A stretch of 54,582 bases of DNA from Sporosarcina sp. 6E9 (lineage in GTDB: Bacteria > Bacillota > Bacilli > Bacillales_A > Planococcaceae): NCBI RefSeq assembly GCF_017921835.1, contig NZ_JAGEMN010000009.1, forward strand, positions 1 to 54,582, in the 5' to 3' direction. A model generated the notes under the pieces. It was not told the origin of the DNA. It worked only from the letters and a program-made list of their open reading frames with translations, and did not search any database. Below, piece by piece: positions 37,915 through 48,320 of the stretch. A program made the position numbers and the translations under genes. Within the stretch, counting starts at the first letter, position 1; each line of letters opens with the position of its first letter.

Positions 37915-40314
37915 ATGAAGTTAACGGGGAATATTGAAAGACCGATTACCCAAACGGTGAGGATGAATATCGGGGAAATCAAGAAAAAGAAAACGCATAT
38001 CATGATGGCAACTTTGTTTTTACTTGGGTCGTTTTTCTTGGCACAAGCAGTGTTGTTCGATGCCGCGGTACCATTTTTCTTGCCTGTTTGGGCATTGGCG
38101 GCTGCGCGCTTTCGTAAATATTTGATCTGGGTCTTTATCGGAGGGATGGCGGGGAGTGCTTTTCTAGGGGTTGGACAAGCGTTTATCCATTTGTTCCAAC
38201 TTATTCTTTTCACCACGGTTATTCGGCATCGGATTTCTCAGAAGTCTATACAAATAACTGTTGCCCTTTGTATTCTAATGGTTCAGTTCGGCTGGCAGTT
38301 AATTATGTATGCCGGTAAAATACCGTTAGATATTCAGTTGTTGATTGGCTATGAAGTGATCCTTGCCTTATTTATGACATTCTTTTTATTTGTTGCATTT
38401 CCGCCTGAGAATCGTATCTTTTTTGGACAATGGTCGAATGAGCGGTTAGGTGCTGCAGTTGTAATTGGAGCTATGGCGCTGACTGGGATGAAAGGTGTGG
38501 CATTTGGATATATATCAGTTGCTGGCGTTCTTATTCATTTAACGATTCTTTTAGCTGCTTCTACAGGTGGTCTTTTATTTTCAACGACGGTGGCGATGAT
38601 TATTGCTGCGATTATCGGAATCGCGGAGTTATCATTCGCCGGAATGATTGCAGTATATGGTATGACTGGATTTTTTGCGGGTGCGATGAAGCGGTTTGGC
38701 AAGCTTGGGATTGCTGTTGGCGGTGGAGTCGTTTCCCTCTTTTTCTTTTTGTACGACTTGACCTTGCCAATTGATAGCACCCACTTCTATACAATTGGTT
38801 TGGCAACTGTTATCTTTTTGTTAATTCCAAAGAAAAAAACGCAACCACTGAAAAAAATACTGTTCCCGGAAGTGATTGATAACTCAAAGAAAAGGCAGGA
38901 GTGGGTTTCTGAACGACTTGATGAACAGCTGAATGATTTTCAACAGTTTGCAGAGTTTATGTCATCGTTAGTTGAAGAACGGGAGTTGGGGCATGGCAAT
39001 CCGGAAAATGTAGCGCTGAAAACCCCAACAGTTTGCAACTCTTGTTTTCGCTATGCGAAATGCTGGGAAAGTGAAGATGATGATATGGCGCGGCTGATTA
39101 ATGAATGGGAAGCATCCTATTCATTAACAAAAAAATCGGCACGACACCGGGTTGAAGAAAAAATTAAGTATAAATGCATACGCTTTACTGGGCTCACTGT
39201 TGAACTGGAAGAAACGTCAGCCAATCGTTTGTTAAGCGGACAACTGCAACACGGGAGAAAAATGCTTGCGCTTCAATTAAGAGATTTAAGTACCCATCTT
39301 GATAAATTGATGAAAGAGATTAAAGGTGATTTATCTGTTCATATTACAGCGGAGGAGGAACTGGGGAAACAATTGGATCGGCAAGGAATTGAACATTTTC
39401 AAATAGATGTTTTGTCGGAAGAGCGGGGGGCGCGCAAAATTGTTTGCAGTCTTCCAGAGACAAAGTCTGATTTCGAAACCGACACCATGGTTGCGGAACG
39501 ATTAATACTACCAATTCTAGAAGACTTATACGAAGAACCTTTTCAAGTTCAAAAATCTGTCGTAAAGCATGAACCGTTTACGCATATTCGCGTCACGCTT
39601 ACATCAGCGGTCCGCTATTTGTTTGAGTATGGGATTGTTGCGACATCCGGTGAGAAGTCATTTCGTGCGGGAGATGCCTATGAGGTATTTCAAATTCATG
39701 AAGGGTTAACGGCCGTTCTATTATCCGATGGTATGGGGCAGGATATAAACGCCTATCGGGAAAGTCGTAAAGTAATCCGTTTGATGAGGGAATGTCTTAA
39801 TCGTAAAATGGATCCTGAAACTGCCATGCACACACTCCATTATATGATGTCCTTAAATGGGTTGGATGATATGTATGCAACCATCGATCTTGCTTTGATT
39901 GATTTGCAGGAAGGCAAGTTGTGGGCATGGAAAGCGGGTTCTATGAGTACTTATATTAAACGAGGGAATGAATATTTTAGAATTGACAGTATGTCTGTCC
40001 CGGTTGGTTTTCTTCCATCATTTTCCGTCAAAGCTAAACAAGTAAAACTAAAGGCGGGCGATATGTTAGTGATGATGACCGATGGAATGTTTCAAGGAGA
40101 TGTATCACTCGAGTTACAAGAAAAAGCACTTTACGGTATACTTGGGAAATACGGAAATATGCATTGCGAAGACGTGGCGAATCGAGTCGTCAATGAATTA
40201 GAAAGGCGGTTTCGAGCTGTTGAAGACGATCGAACGGTACTGGTTATGAAAATCGATCACGTTCTTCCGGAATGGTCGAGTTTTACCCCCTATTCGCAGG
40301 TTGCTGCTCGATAA
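37915..40314 (+). CDS. spoIIE: Stage II sporulation protein E (PP2C phosphatase)
   Basis: Septal membrane phosphatase that dephosphorylates SpoIIAA~P to release sigma-F in the forespore and interacts with FtsZ. The 799 residues comprise about ten N-terminal membrane segments (to about 310), a central cytosolic region with four Cys (NSCFRYAKCW), and a C-terminal PP2C domain (from about 570) with LLSDGMGQD near 603, ATIDLALIDLQEG, KAGS, and MMTDGMFQGD. ATG 37915 lies 8 bases from AGGGGG; an ATG at 37908 is out of frame and opens only nine codons. In B. subtilis yabS and yabT follow; here tilS follows. Confidence 0.97.
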   Translation: MKLTGNIERPITQTVRMNIGEIKKKKTHIMMATLFLLGSFFLAQAVLFDAAVPFFLPVWALAAARFRKYLIWVFIGGMAGSAFLGVGQAFIHLFQLILFTTVIRHRISQKSIQITVALCILMVQFGWQLIMYAGKIPLDIQLLIGYEVILALFMTFFLFVAFPPENRIFFGQWSNERLGAAVVIGAMALTGMKGVAFGYISVAGVLIHLTILLAASTGGLLFSTTVAMIIAAIIGIAELSFAGMIAVYGMTGFFAGAMKRFGKLGIAVGGGVVSLFFFLYDLTLPIDSTHFYTIGLATVIFLLIPKKKTQPLKKILFPEVIDNSKKRQEWVSERLDEQLNDFQQFAEFMSSLVEERELGHGNPENVALKTPTVCNSCFRYAKCWESEDDDMARLINEWEASYSLTKKSARHRVEEKIKYKCIRFTGLTVELEETSANRLLSGQLQHGRKMLALQLRDLSTHLDKLMKEIKGDLSVHITAEEELGKQLDRQGIEHFQIDVLSEERGARKIVCSLPETKSDFETDTMVAERLILPILEDLYEEPFQVQKSVVKHEPFTHIRVTLTSAVRYLFEYGIVATSGEKSFRAGDAYEVFQIHEGLTAVLLSDGMGQDINAYRESRKVIRLMRECLNRKMDPETAMHTLHYMMSLNGLDDMYATIDLALIDLQEGKLWAWKAGSMSTYIKRGNEYFRIDSMSVPVGFLPSFSVKAKQVKLKAGDMLVMMTDGMFQGDVSLELQEKALYGILGKYGNMHCEDVANRVVNELERRFRAVEDDRTVLVMKIDHVLPEWSSFTPYSQVAAR

Positions 40315-40332
40315 AAGCTGAAGGTAGGTGGC

Positions 40333-41742
40333 TTGGTGGACAGTTTTAACGATACAATACTTCAATTTATAAGAGGGAAACGTCTTTTAAAAGCAAGAGA
40401 TTGCGTCCTCGTAGCATGTTCAGGAGGCGTGGATTCGATTGCACTTCTTCACTTTCTTGCGGTGCACCGTGAGGAATTGGCTATTGAGGTTGCTGCGATT
40501 CATGTAGACCATATGTTGCGAGGAAATGAATCTGCTTTGGAAGGTGACGTTGTAAACGACCTTTGCAAACGACTAAATATCCCTTTTTACGGTGGACGAG
40601 TACCGGTGCCTGAAATTCTCGAAGAAGAAGGGGGCAATGTGCAAGCGGTATGCCGTGAGGGAAGGTATAATTTATTCGAAAAAATGTTGAGTGAAAAAGA
40701 ATATAATGTCCTGGCTACGGGACATCATGCAGAAGACCAACTTGAAACGGTGTTAATGCAAATGACGAAGGGGGTTGTACCTTCAGGCATCCCGATGAAA
40801 AGGGAAATAGGCCAAGGTATGATCATTCGTCCCTTTCTACCAGTAACGAAAGAAGCACTTTATGCGTACGTGAAGGAAAATAACTTAAGGTTTTGCGAAG
40901 ACCCTAGTAATCATAGTGATGCTTATATGCGAAATCGTTTTCGAAGACACGTTATCCCACATATGATGAGTGAAAATCCAAAAGTGCCGGAAAGGGTTGC
41001 CGAAATGGCTGGGAAGTTACAAGAGGATGAGGCATTTCTGTGGGCTACAGCGGAAGAACAATTAGGCAAGATAATTGGTTTTACGGAAGAGGGTCTGCCG
41101 ACAATAAGCAAACAATCATTTGGAAGCATGCCAACTGCTTTACAAAGGCGAATGATTAAACTACTATTAGATTATCTTTATGATAATTATAAAGTCCACG
41201 TTCGTTATAAATATACACTCATCGACCAGTTGTTACATCATCTCGGATCTGAGGATGGAAACGTCTCGATTCATCTCCCATTAGGTTATCGGTTTGTAAG
41301 AGAATACGACAAGTTAACCTTCGCAAAAGAAGATAACCTGTCAAGTGCTTCAGCAATGATAAAAGTCATGCCAAAAGGTGAGAAAACGGATTGGTTAAAT
41401 GGTGGCTGGATTTATTGGGCGGAGATTGATGAGACAAGACCAGATTTACTTGTCCAAGCTAAGGAAATCAGGTATTTTACTTTACTCGATGATGCATTGC
41501 CGCTTTCGGTCAGGCAAAGAAAAGAAGGCGACAGGATGTTATTAACTGGGATGACAAATCCTAAACGGTTATCAAGGATATTTATCGATGAAAAAGTGAT
41601 GTTGTCATTACGTGACGAGTTGCCAGTTATCGTTACAAATAATGATGATGTATGTGCAGTACCAGGTTTACGTTACGGCGCCTCGTTTTCCAAGAACAGG
41701 CTAACGACGAGCCGGTACATATTTATTTTAGGGAAGTATTAA
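40333..41742 (+). CDS. tilS: tRNA(Ile)-lysidine synthetase
   Basis: Converts C34 to lysidine in tRNA-Ile2, so that it reads AUA and accepts isoleucine. An N-type ATP pyrophosphatase of 469 residues with the PP-loop VACSGGVDSIAL near residue 28, HVDHMLRGNES, GHHAEDQLETVLM, and C-terminal TilS domains (SVRQRKEGDRM). The start is TTG 40333 or GTG 40336; the AGGTAGGTGG site suits either. It is followed by hprT after 23 bases; in several Bacillales TilS and HprT interact. Confidence 0.95.
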   Translation: MVDSFNDTILQFIRGKRLLKARDCVLVACSGGVDSIALLHFLAVHREELAIEVAAIHVDHMLRGNESALEGDVVNDLCKRLNIPFYGGRVPVPEILEEEGGNVQAVCREGRYNLFEKMLSEKEYNVLATGHHAEDQLETVLMQMTKGVVPSGIPMKREIGQGMIIRPFLPVTKEALYAYVKENNLRFCEDPSNHSDAYMRNRFRRHVIPHMMSENPKVPERVAEMAGKLQEDEAFLWATAEEQLGKIIGFTEEGLPTISKQSFGSMPTALQRRMIKLLLDYLYDNYKVHVRYKYTLIDQLLHHLGSEDGNVSIHLPLGYRFVREYDKLTFAKEDNLSSASAMIKVMPKGEKTDWLNGGWIYWAEIDETRPDLLVQAKEIRYFTLLDDALPLSVRQRKEGDRMLLTGMTNPKRLSRIFIDEKVMLSLRDELPVIVTNNDDVCAVPGLRYGASFSKNRLTTSRYIFILGKY

Positions 41743-41765
41743 GCCATTACTGAGGAGGAATCTCG

Positions 41766-42308
41766 ATGCTCGCCAAAGACATTGAAGAAGTACTAATTAC
41801 GGAAGAAGAAATTCAACAAAAGATTGATGAGCTAGGTGCCGCGCTTACTGAAGAGTATAAAGATAAGTTTCCGCTTGCGATTGGTGTACTTAAAGGTGCC
41901 CTGCCATTCATGAGTGATCTTATTAAACGCATTGATGCTTATATTGAGCTCGATTTTATGGATGTGTCAAGTTACGGGAATGCAACTGTATCATCCGGTG
42001 AAGTGAAAATCGTGAAAGATTTGAATACAAGCGTCGAGGGTAGAGACGTATTAATCATTGAAGATATTATTGATAGCGGAAAAACGTTAAGTTATCTTGT
42101 TGATTTAATGAAGTATCGAAAAGCAAACTCCATTAAGATTGTTACGCTACTTGACAAGCCAACGGGTCGGAAAGTTGACCTAGAAGCCGATTATATCGGT
42201 TTTAACGTTCCGGATGCTTTCGTTGTCGGGTATGGTCTAGACTACATGGAGAAATATAGAAATCTATCTTATATCGGAGTATTGAAAAAAGAAATTTACT
42301 CTTTTTGA
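41766..42308 (+). CDS. hprT: Hypoxanthine phosphoribosyltransferase
   Basis: Purine salvage enzyme making IMP or GMP from base and PRPP. It has 180 residues, with [11 protein letters not shown] (PPi loop), MDVSSYG, the PRPP motif [14 protein letters not shown] near residue 95, and FVVGYGLDY. The ATG follows GAGGAGG. It sits in the conserved tilS-hprT-ftsH order. An imperfect terminator follows its stop. Confidence 0.97.
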   Translation: MLAKDIEEVLITEEEIQQKIDELGAALTEEYKDKFPLAIGVLKGALPFMSDLIKRIDAYIELDFMDVSSYGNATVSSGEVKIVKDLNTSVEGRDVLIIEDIIDSGKTLSYLVDLMKYRKANSIKIVTLLDKPTGRKVDLEADYIGFNVPDAFVVGYGLDYMEKYRNLSYIGVLKKEIYSF

Positions 42309-42355
42309 AGCTTTCCGAACCTCCCCAATATAGGGGGTATAGGAACGCTTTTTTT
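42308..42355 (+). terminator. Terminator after hprT
   Basis: An imperfect stem (AAGC/GCTT, TTCC/GGAA, CCCC/GGGG) followed by seven T. Confidence 0.65.
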
Positions 42356-42387
42356 GCGCAACAATTATAAGGCGTTTTCTTTGTAGA

Positions 42388-42417
42388 TTGAAGATTACTT
42401 ATGGTAAGATTTACAAT
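42388..42417 (+). promoter_or_regulatory. Probable sigma-A promoter of ftsH
   Basis: TTGAAG (42388-42393), 18 bases, TACAAT (42412-42417). An alternative, TTGTAG with TAAGAT, overlaps it. Confidence 0.55.
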
Positions 42418-42451
42418 AGTTTTCTGTTTAATGAAATGAGGAGGCCTAGGG

Positions 42452-44461
42452 ATGAATCGAATACTTCGATACTTTCTACTATATGGACTAATCTTCCTGG
42501 CTCTAATGGGGATATTTGGTTCACTGAATAAAACAAACCCGAAAATAAAGCCGATCACTTACAATGAATTTCGGCTAGCACTCGAAGAAGGAAATGTAAA
42601 AAGCGCCACAATTCAGCCCGACCAACTCATCTATGAAGTTAAAGGTGAGATGAAAGGCTATAAAGATGGCGAAACCTTTATAACAAATATTCCGCAGTCA
42701 CATGATGCACTGCTAAATGATATTGATGAGGTAGCAGCGTCACAGTCTGTTAAAATTGAGTATTTAAAAGCACCGGAGACAAGCGCGCTAGTATCATTTT
42801 TCACCGGACTCGTTCCATTTATCATTATTATTATTCTGTTCTTCTTCCTGTTGAATCAGTCACAGGGCGGTGGCGGCGGTAAAGTAATGAATTTCGGTAA
42901 AAGTAAGGCGAAGCTTCATACGGATGATAAAGAAAAAGTAAGTTTCGATGACGTTGCAGGAGCAGACGAGGAAAAAGCAGAACTTGTCGAGGTAGTTGAT
43001 TTCCTGAAAGACGCACGAAAGTTTAAAGAGGTTGGCGCACGTATACCACAAGGGATTTTACTTGTCGGACCACCTGGTACAGGTAAAACGTTGCTTGCGC
43101 GTGCAGTTGCTGGTGAAGCCGGCGTACCATTCTTCTCAATTTCAGGTTCTGATTTTGTTGAGATGTTTGTCGGGGTCGGAGCATCACGTGTTCGTGATCT
43201 TTTCGAAAATGCAAAGAAGAATGCACCATGTATTATTTTTATTGATGAAATTGATGCGGTTGGACGTCAACGTGGCGCAGGGCTTGGCGGCGGACATGAT
43301 GAACGTGAACAAACGCTTAACCAATTACTCGTTGAAATGGATGGTTTCGGTGAAAACGAAGGAATCATTATTGTAGCGGCAACGAACCGACCAGACATTT
43401 TGGACCCAGCACTTCTTCGTCCAGGTCGATTTGACCGTCAAATTACAGTCGGTCGCCCGGATGTAAAAGGTAGAGAAGCGGTTCTTCAAGTGCATGCGCG
43501 CAACAAGCCGTTTGACGACTCAGTGAATTTAAAAGCACTTGCTCAACGTACACCAGGTTTCTCAGGTGCAGATCTTGAAAACTTGTTAAACGAAGCTGCA
43601 CTTGTAGCTGCAAGACGTGATAAAAAGAAAATTGACATGTCGGATATTGATGAGGCAACGGACCGTGTAATTGCAGGACCTGCAAAAACAAGCCGAGTGA
43701 TCTCTAAAAAAGAAAGAAATATTGTAGCATTCCATGAAGCGGGCCACGTTGTTGTCGGACTCATTCTTGATGAAGCGGATATTGTGCATAAAGTTACAAT
43801 CGTACCTAGAGGCCAGGCAGGCGGTTATGCGGTTATGCTTCCGAAAGAAGATCGCTACTTTATGACGAAGCCGGAACTACTTGATAAAATTTCTGGACTT
43901 CTTGGTGGACGTGTTGCAGAAGAAATTGCACTCGGTGAGGTTTCTACCGGTGCGCATAACGACTTCCAACGTGCCACTGGAATTGCAAGGTCAATGGTGA
44001 CGGAGTACGGAATGAGTGATAAACTCGGCCCGTTACAGTTCGGTCAATCCCAAGGTCAAGTCTTCCTTGGCAGAGACTTCAGTTCTGAACAAAATTACTC
44101 CGAATCGATTGCATATGAAATTGATCAAGAAATGCAACGCATCGTTAAAGAAGAATATGAGCGTACGAAACAAATACTGACAGAAAATCGTGCATTGCTT
44201 GATTTAATTGCTACGACTCTTCTAGAAGTAGAAACGCTTGATGCGGAACAAATCAACCATTTGAAAGATCATGGGACATTACCAGAGCGTCCATATGACA
44301 ATAATGGAAAAGATACAGACAAAACGGAGTCAAATAAAAGAGATGATAATACCATCTCTGATTCAACAGGCGCTCCATCAGATCCGTCAATTGCTAATTT
44401 GCCAAATGAACGGGAGTATGAAAGCCCACCAAATCCGTTTGACGAAAAACGAAGAGATTAA
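42452..44461 (+). CDS. ftsH: ATP-dependent zinc metalloprotease FtsH
   Basis: Membrane-bound AAA+ protease that degrades membrane and regulatory proteins. Two N-terminal membrane segments (about residues 6-24 and 113-134) flank an extracellular domain. A Gly-rich linker ([14 protein letters not shown]) leads to the AAA domain with GPPGTGKT near 205, [15 protein letters not shown] near 258 and the SRH. The peptidase follows, with HEAGH near 428-432 and a distal Asp. The 669 residues exceed the B. subtilis 637 by a polar C-terminal tail rich in Asp, Asn, Pro and Ser. The ATG is at the usual distance from GAGGAGG. Confidence 0.97.
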   Translation: MNRILRYFLLYGLIFLALMGIFGSLNKTNPKIKPITYNEFRLALEEGNVKSATIQPDQLIYEVKGEMKGYKDGETFITNIPQSHDALLNDIDEVAASQSVKIEYLKAPETSALVSFFTGLVPFIIIIILFFFLLNQSQGGGGGKVMNFGKSKAKLHTDDKEKVSFDDVAGADEEKAELVEVVDFLKDARKFKEVGARIPQGILLVGPPGTGKTLLARAVAGEAGVPFFSISGSDFVEMFVGVGASRVRDLFENAKKNAPCIIFIDEIDAVGRQRGAGLGGGHDEREQTLNQLLVEMDGFGENEGIIIVAATNRPDILDPALLRPGRFDRQITVGRPDVKGREAVLQVHARNKPFDDSVNLKALAQRTPGFSGADLENLLNEAALVAARRDKKKIDMSDIDEATDRVIAGPAKTSRVISKKERNIVAFHEAGHVVVGLILDEADIVHKVTIVPRGQAGGYAVMLPKEDRYFMTKPELLDKISGLLGGRVAEEIALGEVSTGAHNDFQRATGIARSMVTEYGMSDKLGPLQFGQSQGQVFLGRDFSSEQNYSESIAYEIDQEMQRIVKEEYERTKQILTENRALLDLIATTLLEVETLDAEQINHLKDHGTLPERPYDNNGKDTDKTESNKRDDNTISDSTGAPSDPSIANLPNEREYESPPNPFDEKRRD

Positions 44462-44468
44462 AAAAATG

Positions 44469-44504
44469 AAAGCTGGCCCTTTTTGAAGCGGTCAGCTTTT
44501 TTTT
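44469..44504 (+). terminator. Terminator after ftsH
   Basis: AAAGCTGGCC (44469-44478) pairs with GGTCAGCTTT (44490-44499) with one G-U, then T. Confidence 0.85.
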
Positions 44505-44544
44505 ATTCAAACTTGAAAATTTGAAGTTAGCGAGGGAATCCCAA

Positions 44545-45309
44545 ATGATCTTAGTGATGGATACAGGAAATACAAATATTGTCCTCGGTGTTTATGACCA
44601 AGGAACACTCAAATACCATTGGCGCATGGAAACGTACCGCCAAAAAACAGAAGACGAATATGCGATGCAAGTAAAATCCTTATTCACGCACGTTGGTTTA
44701 ACCTTCGAAGAGATTAACGGAATTATCATTTCGTCCGTCGTACCACCGGTAATGTTCCCCCTTGAACAAATGTGTAGTAAATATTTCAACATCAAGCCGC
44801 TAATTGTCGGTCCGGGGATAAAAACGGGTTTGAATATCAAATATGAAAATCCGCGCGAGGTTGGTGCAGATCGAATCGTGAATGCCGTTGCAGCCATCGA
44901 GGAATATGGAAGTCCACTTATCATAGTCGATTTTGGAACAGCAACGACCTACTGTTATGTCAATGAAAGCGGAGGTTATATGGGCGGAGCAATTGCGCCG
45001 GGGATTGGCATTTCAATGGAAGCCCTGTTTGATCGCGCTTCTAAACTTCCCAGAATTGAATTAGCGCGCCCTGATAACGTCGTTGGAAAAAACACGGTAG
45101 CCGCAATGCAGGCAGGAATTGTCTTTGGTTATGTCGGACAAGTTGAAGGTATCGTTGCCCGCATGAAAGCACAAAGTAAAGAAGAGCCAACTGTTATCGC
45201 AACAGGCGGCCTAGCAGATCTTATCGCTAGTGAAACAACTATCATTGATGTAGTCGATAACTTCTTAACGCTTAAAGGGTTACACCTAATTTATCAACGA
45301 AACGTATAA
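44545..45309 (+). CDS. coaX: Type III pantothenate kinase
   Basis: First step of coenzyme A synthesis: phosphorylation of pantothenate, by the ASKHA-fold enzyme that does not respond to CoA feedback. It has 254 residues, with [14 protein letters not shown] at the start, [27 protein letters not shown] and [11 protein letters not shown] near 155, and ATGGLADLI near the end. ATG 44545 follows CGAGGG at 8 bases; the TTG 24 bases upstream in the terminator region is rejected. It stands before hslO, as in B. subtilis. Confidence 0.95.
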   Translation: MILVMDTGNTNIVLGVYDQGTLKYHWRMETYRQKTEDEYAMQVKSLFTHVGLTFEEINGIIISSVVPPVMFPLEQMCSKYFNIKPLIVGPGIKTGLNIKYENPREVGADRIVNAVAAIEEYGSPLIIVDFGTATTYCYVNESGGYMGGAIAPGIGISMEALFDRASKLPRIELARPDNVVGKNTVAAMQAGIVFGYVGQVEGIVARMKAQSKEEPTVIATGGLADLIASETTIIDVVDNFLTLKGLHLIYQRNV

Positions 45310-45342
45310 AATATTGAACCGATTTTAAAGGAGTAGATAATA

Positions 45343-46230
45343 ATGAAAGATTATTTAGTAAAAGCATTGGCGTTTAATGGAACAATCCGGGCATATGCTG
45401 TCCGTTCAACAGACACGATTTCCGAAGTACAAAAACGCCATGATATATGGCCAACTACAAGCGCGGCTCTGGGTCGATCGATGTCGGCAGCAGTTATGAT
45501 GGGCGCAATGCTAAAAGGTGAAGATAAATTAACGATTAAAATTGAAGGAGATGGACCCATCGGACCGATGGTAATTGACTCCAACGCTCACGGGGAAGTA
45601 CGCGGCTATGCATCCAATCCTGATGTTCACTTTGAATTAAATGAAATGGGTAAACTAGACGTCAAACGTGCTGTTGGAACTTCTGGAATGCTAACAGTCG
45701 TAAAAGATTTGGGTCTTCGTGAATTTTTCACAGGCCAAGTTCCGATCGTCTCTGGGGAAATTGCCGAAGACTTTACGGAGTATTTTGTTGTATCTGAACA
45801 AGTTCCGTCGGCCGTTGCGCTAGGCGTGCTCGTTAATCCGGATAATTCGATAAAAGCGGCGGGTGGATTTATCATTCAAGTCATGCCGGGTGCAACTGAT
45901 GAAACAATTGGTATCTTAGAAGAGCGAATCGCGAATATGGAACCGATATCGACAATGATTGATGGTGGATTATCCCCTGAAGAAGTATTAAGTTCAGTTC
46001 TTGGAGCTGAAAATGTAGAAATCCTTGACATGGTGGATGTTTCATTCAAATGTAATTGTTCAAAAGAACGCTTTGGCAATGCAATCATTGGCCTGGGTGA
46101 AAAAGAAATTCGTGAAATGATAGCAGAAGACGGCCAAGCCGAAGCAAATTGCCATTTTTGTTTGGAGTCTTATGTATATGATAAAGAGGAATTGGAAGGG
46201 TACATCCATGAGATTCAATCGCGGTCATAA
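45343..46230 (+). CDS. hslO: Hsp33 redox-regulated chaperone
   Basis: Holdase chaperone switched on by oxidation and mild unfolding. It has 295 residues. The C-terminal redox switch holds four zinc-binding cysteines: CNC near residue 233 ([10 protein letters not shown]) and CHFC near residue 266. N-terminal blocks [17 protein letters not shown] and the A-rich [18 protein letters not shown] are typical. AAAGGAG precedes the ATG. The last 23 bases overlap yacD. Confidence 0.96.
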   Translation: MKDYLVKALAFNGTIRAYAVRSTDTISEVQKRHDIWPTTSAALGRSMSAAVMMGAMLKGEDKLTIKIEGDGPIGPMVIDSNAHGEVRGYASNPDVHFELNEMGKLDVKRAVGTSGMLTVVKDLGLREFFTGQVPIVSGEIAEDFTEYFVVSEQVPSAVALGVLVNPDNSIKAAGGFIIQVMPGATDETIGILEERIANMEPISTMIDGGLSPEEVLSSVLGAENVEILDMVDVSFKCNCSKERFGNAIIGLGEKEIREMIAEDGQAEANCHFCLESYVYDKEELEGYIHEIQSRS

Positions 46231-47131
46231 AGAGGACCCGGAGAAAATTGGAACACGTAGATTGAAAGCGAAACCGCTTTTAATTGTAATCGGTATTCTG
46301 TTATTCAGTAATTTATTATGGTTTATCGCCTGGAAAGTAACGGATAAATCATGGGAAACCGGTGAAGTAGTTGCCACCGTCGACGGTAAAACGATTAAGC
46401 GTGAAACCTGGATGGCGGCAATGGAAGAAAAAATCGGCCGTGAAACGTTATTAGAACTCGTCAATAATAAAGTTATGGAAGCGGCAGCCAAAAAGTATAA
46501 AATAAAAGTTTCCGATAAAGAAATCGATCTGGAACTTGCGCTTATTCATTCATTGGACGATCAGATTCACATGGGCATGACCACCGAACAAGAGCGAGAA
46601 AAAATCAGCGCTTCGATGATTCTAGAAAAGATTCTGACAAAAGATATTGTCGTTAGCGATGAGGTGATTCAGGCAAGTTATGATGCTAATGCCGATTTAT
46701 ATAATATTGCGAGTGCTTACCGCACAGCAATTATAGTTCTTGCGTCAAAAGATGAAGCAGAGAATGCATTATATGAATTAAATGAAGGTTCGAGTTTTAA
46801 CATATTGGCAAGAGAACGTTCAATCGATGCTTCATCAGCCAGTCTTGGCGGTGATCTCGGGTATATTAGCGAGAAAAAAGACTCCATCGATCCTGCGGTC
46901 ATTAAAACAGCATCATCATTAAAACCTAATACAACGAGCGGAGTTATCTCCCTTTCAGATGGAAAATTTGCGATACTCCATGTTAGTGATGTCATGAAAG
47001 GGAAAACTTTTAAATTAAAAGAAGTAAAAGATCATATCAAGCGCAATCTCGCGATGGAACAACTAACTGAAACGGTCAGTATGGAAGACTTTTGGAAGGA
47101 ATTCGATACTAGCTGGTTTTATCGCGAATAA
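46208..47131 (+). CDS. yacD: Membrane-anchored parvulin-type peptidyl-prolyl isomerase-like protein (YacD)
   Basis: A 307-residue SurA/PrsA-like protein. One membrane segment (about residues 20-42) anchors it with the rest outside. A SurA-N-like helical region is followed by a parvulin domain (about 175-265) with [17 protein letters not shown] and LGGDLGYIS, then a helical end. There is no lipobox, unlike PrsA. Members help exported proteins fold. ATG 46208 follows GGAAGGG inside the hslO end. A strong terminator follows. Confidence 0.88.
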   Translation: MRFNRGHKEDPEKIGTRRLKAKPLLIVIGILLFSNLLWFIAWKVTDKSWETGEVVATVDGKTIKRETWMAAMEEKIGRETLLELVNNKVMEAAAKKYKIKVSDKEIDLELALIHSLDDQIHMGMTTEQEREKISASMILEKILTKDIVVSDEVIQASYDANADLYNIASAYRTAIIVLASKDEAENALYELNEGSSFNILARERSIDASSASLGGDLGYISEKKDSIDPAVIKTASSLKPNTTSGVISLSDGKFAILHVSDVMKGKTFKLKEVKDHIKRNLAMEQLTETVSMEDFWKEFDTSWFYRE

Positions 47132-47145
47132 AACTACTAAACTAG

Positions 47146-47180
47146 CAAAAACCATCTATTAGATGGTTTTTGTTGTTTTT
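47146..47180 (+). terminator. Terminator after yacD
   Basis: CAAAAACCATCT (47146-47157) pairs perfectly with AGATGGTTTTTG (47161-47172), loop ATT, then T-rich. Confidence 0.9.
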
Positions 47181-47223
47181 AGGATTACTTACGGTGGGAG
47201 GGGGAAGATATAGGTAAATATAT

Positions 47224-47253
47224 TTGACACTATGCACACTATCGTAGTAGGAT
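47224..47253 (+). promoter_or_regulatory. Probable sigma-A promoter of cysK
   Basis: TTGACA (47224-47229), 18 bases, TAGGAT (47248-47253). An ACTAT...ATAGT dyad spans the -10. cysK is a CymR target in B. subtilis, but a CymR site was not identified with certainty. Confidence 0.5.
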
Positions 47254-47300
47254 TAATAGTATAAAGCATATCAAAATAGTAGGGATTAGGAGAGGGTACT

Positions 47301-48227
47301 ATGACTATCGTTGGGAACTCAGTTGCGGATTTAGTGGGAAAGACACCGCTCGTTAAAATGAATCGAATGACAGGTGCCGAAGACGCAGATGTTTATTTGA
47401 AGTTAGAATATTTTAACCCGGGTTCTAGTGTCAAGGACCGGATTGCGCTGGCCATGATTGAAGAAGCTGAAAAGTCCGGTGAATTGCAAGCGGGTGGCAC
47501 AATCATCGAGCCGACAAGTGGAAATACAGGAATTGGGTTGGCAATGATTGCAGCAGCAAAAGGGTATAAAGCAGTATTAGTCATGCCGGATACGATGAGT
47601 ACCGAACGCCGAAACCTATTACGTGCATACGGTGCAGATTTGGTCTTGACGCCAGGCGCTGAAGGAATGAAAGGCGCTATCGCAAAAGCGGAAGAGTTGG
47701 CAAAAGAAAAAGATTGGTTCATGCCTCAACAATTCAACAATGAAGCGAATCCTGAAATTCACCGGCTAACAACAGGTCCTGAAATTGCAGATGCGCTAGA
47801 CCGCGTAGACGCATTTATTTCAGGGATTGGAACGGGTGGTACAATTACTGGTGCTGGAAGCGTGCTAAAAGAACGTTTTCCAGACGTGAAAATTGTTGCC
47901 GTTGAACCGACAGATTCTCCTGTTTTGTCAGGCGGGCAACCAGGGCCACATAAAATTCAAGGGATTGGTGCAGGTTTTGTACCGAAAGTACTTAATACGG
48001 ATATTTACGATGAAATAATTCTTGTATCAAATGATGAATCTTACGAAACAGCAAGACGCGCGGCACGTGAAGAAGGGATTCTCGGCGGGGTTTCCTCAGG
48101 AGCTGCTATTTTTGCAGCGCTTCAAGTTGCGAAAAAGCTTGGTAAAGGAAAAAAAGTAGTCGCTATTCTTCCGTCAAATGGCGAACGATACTTAAGTACG
48201 CCGCTCTATCAATTTGAAGACCAATAA
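47301..48227 (+). CDS. cysK: Cysteine synthase A
   Basis: O-acetylserine (thiol)-lyase: makes cysteine from O-acetylserine and sulfide. A fold-type II PLP enzyme of 308 residues with [14 protein letters not shown] (Schiff-base Lys near 45), the substrate loop [12 protein letters not shown] near 73, the phosphate loop [12 protein letters not shown] near 179, and the C-terminal Ser in GVSSGAA. AGGAGAGG lies before the ATG. It is a single-gene unit with its own terminator between yacD and the folate cluster, as in B. subtilis. Confidence 0.97.
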   Translation: MTIVGNSVADLVGKTPLVKMNRMTGAEDADVYLKLEYFNPGSSVKDRIALAMIEEAEKSGELQAGGTIIEPTSGNTGIGLAMIAAAKGYKAVLVMPDTMSTERRNLLRAYGADLVLTPGAEGMKGAIAKAEELAKEKDWFMPQQFNNEANPEIHRLTTGPEIADALDRVDAFISGIGTGGTITGAGSVLKERFPDVKIVAVEPTDSPVLSGGQPGPHKIQGIGAGFVPKVLNTDIYDEIILVSNDESYETARRAAREEGILGGVSSGAAIFAALQVAKKLGKGKKVVAILPSNGERYLSTPLYQFEDQ

Positions 48228-48236
48228 GTTGCAGGA

Positions 48237-48267
48237 AGAAGGAGTAAACTTGCTCCTTCTTTTTTTA
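48237..48267 (+). terminator. Terminator after cysK
   Basis: AGAAGGAG (48237-48244) pairs with CTCCTTCT (48253-48260), followed by seven T. Confidence 0.88.
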
Positions 48268-48320
48268 TGCACAAAACGTTAAGATAGGAGTATCAATCGG
48301 TACAGGGAGGAAAATAAAAC

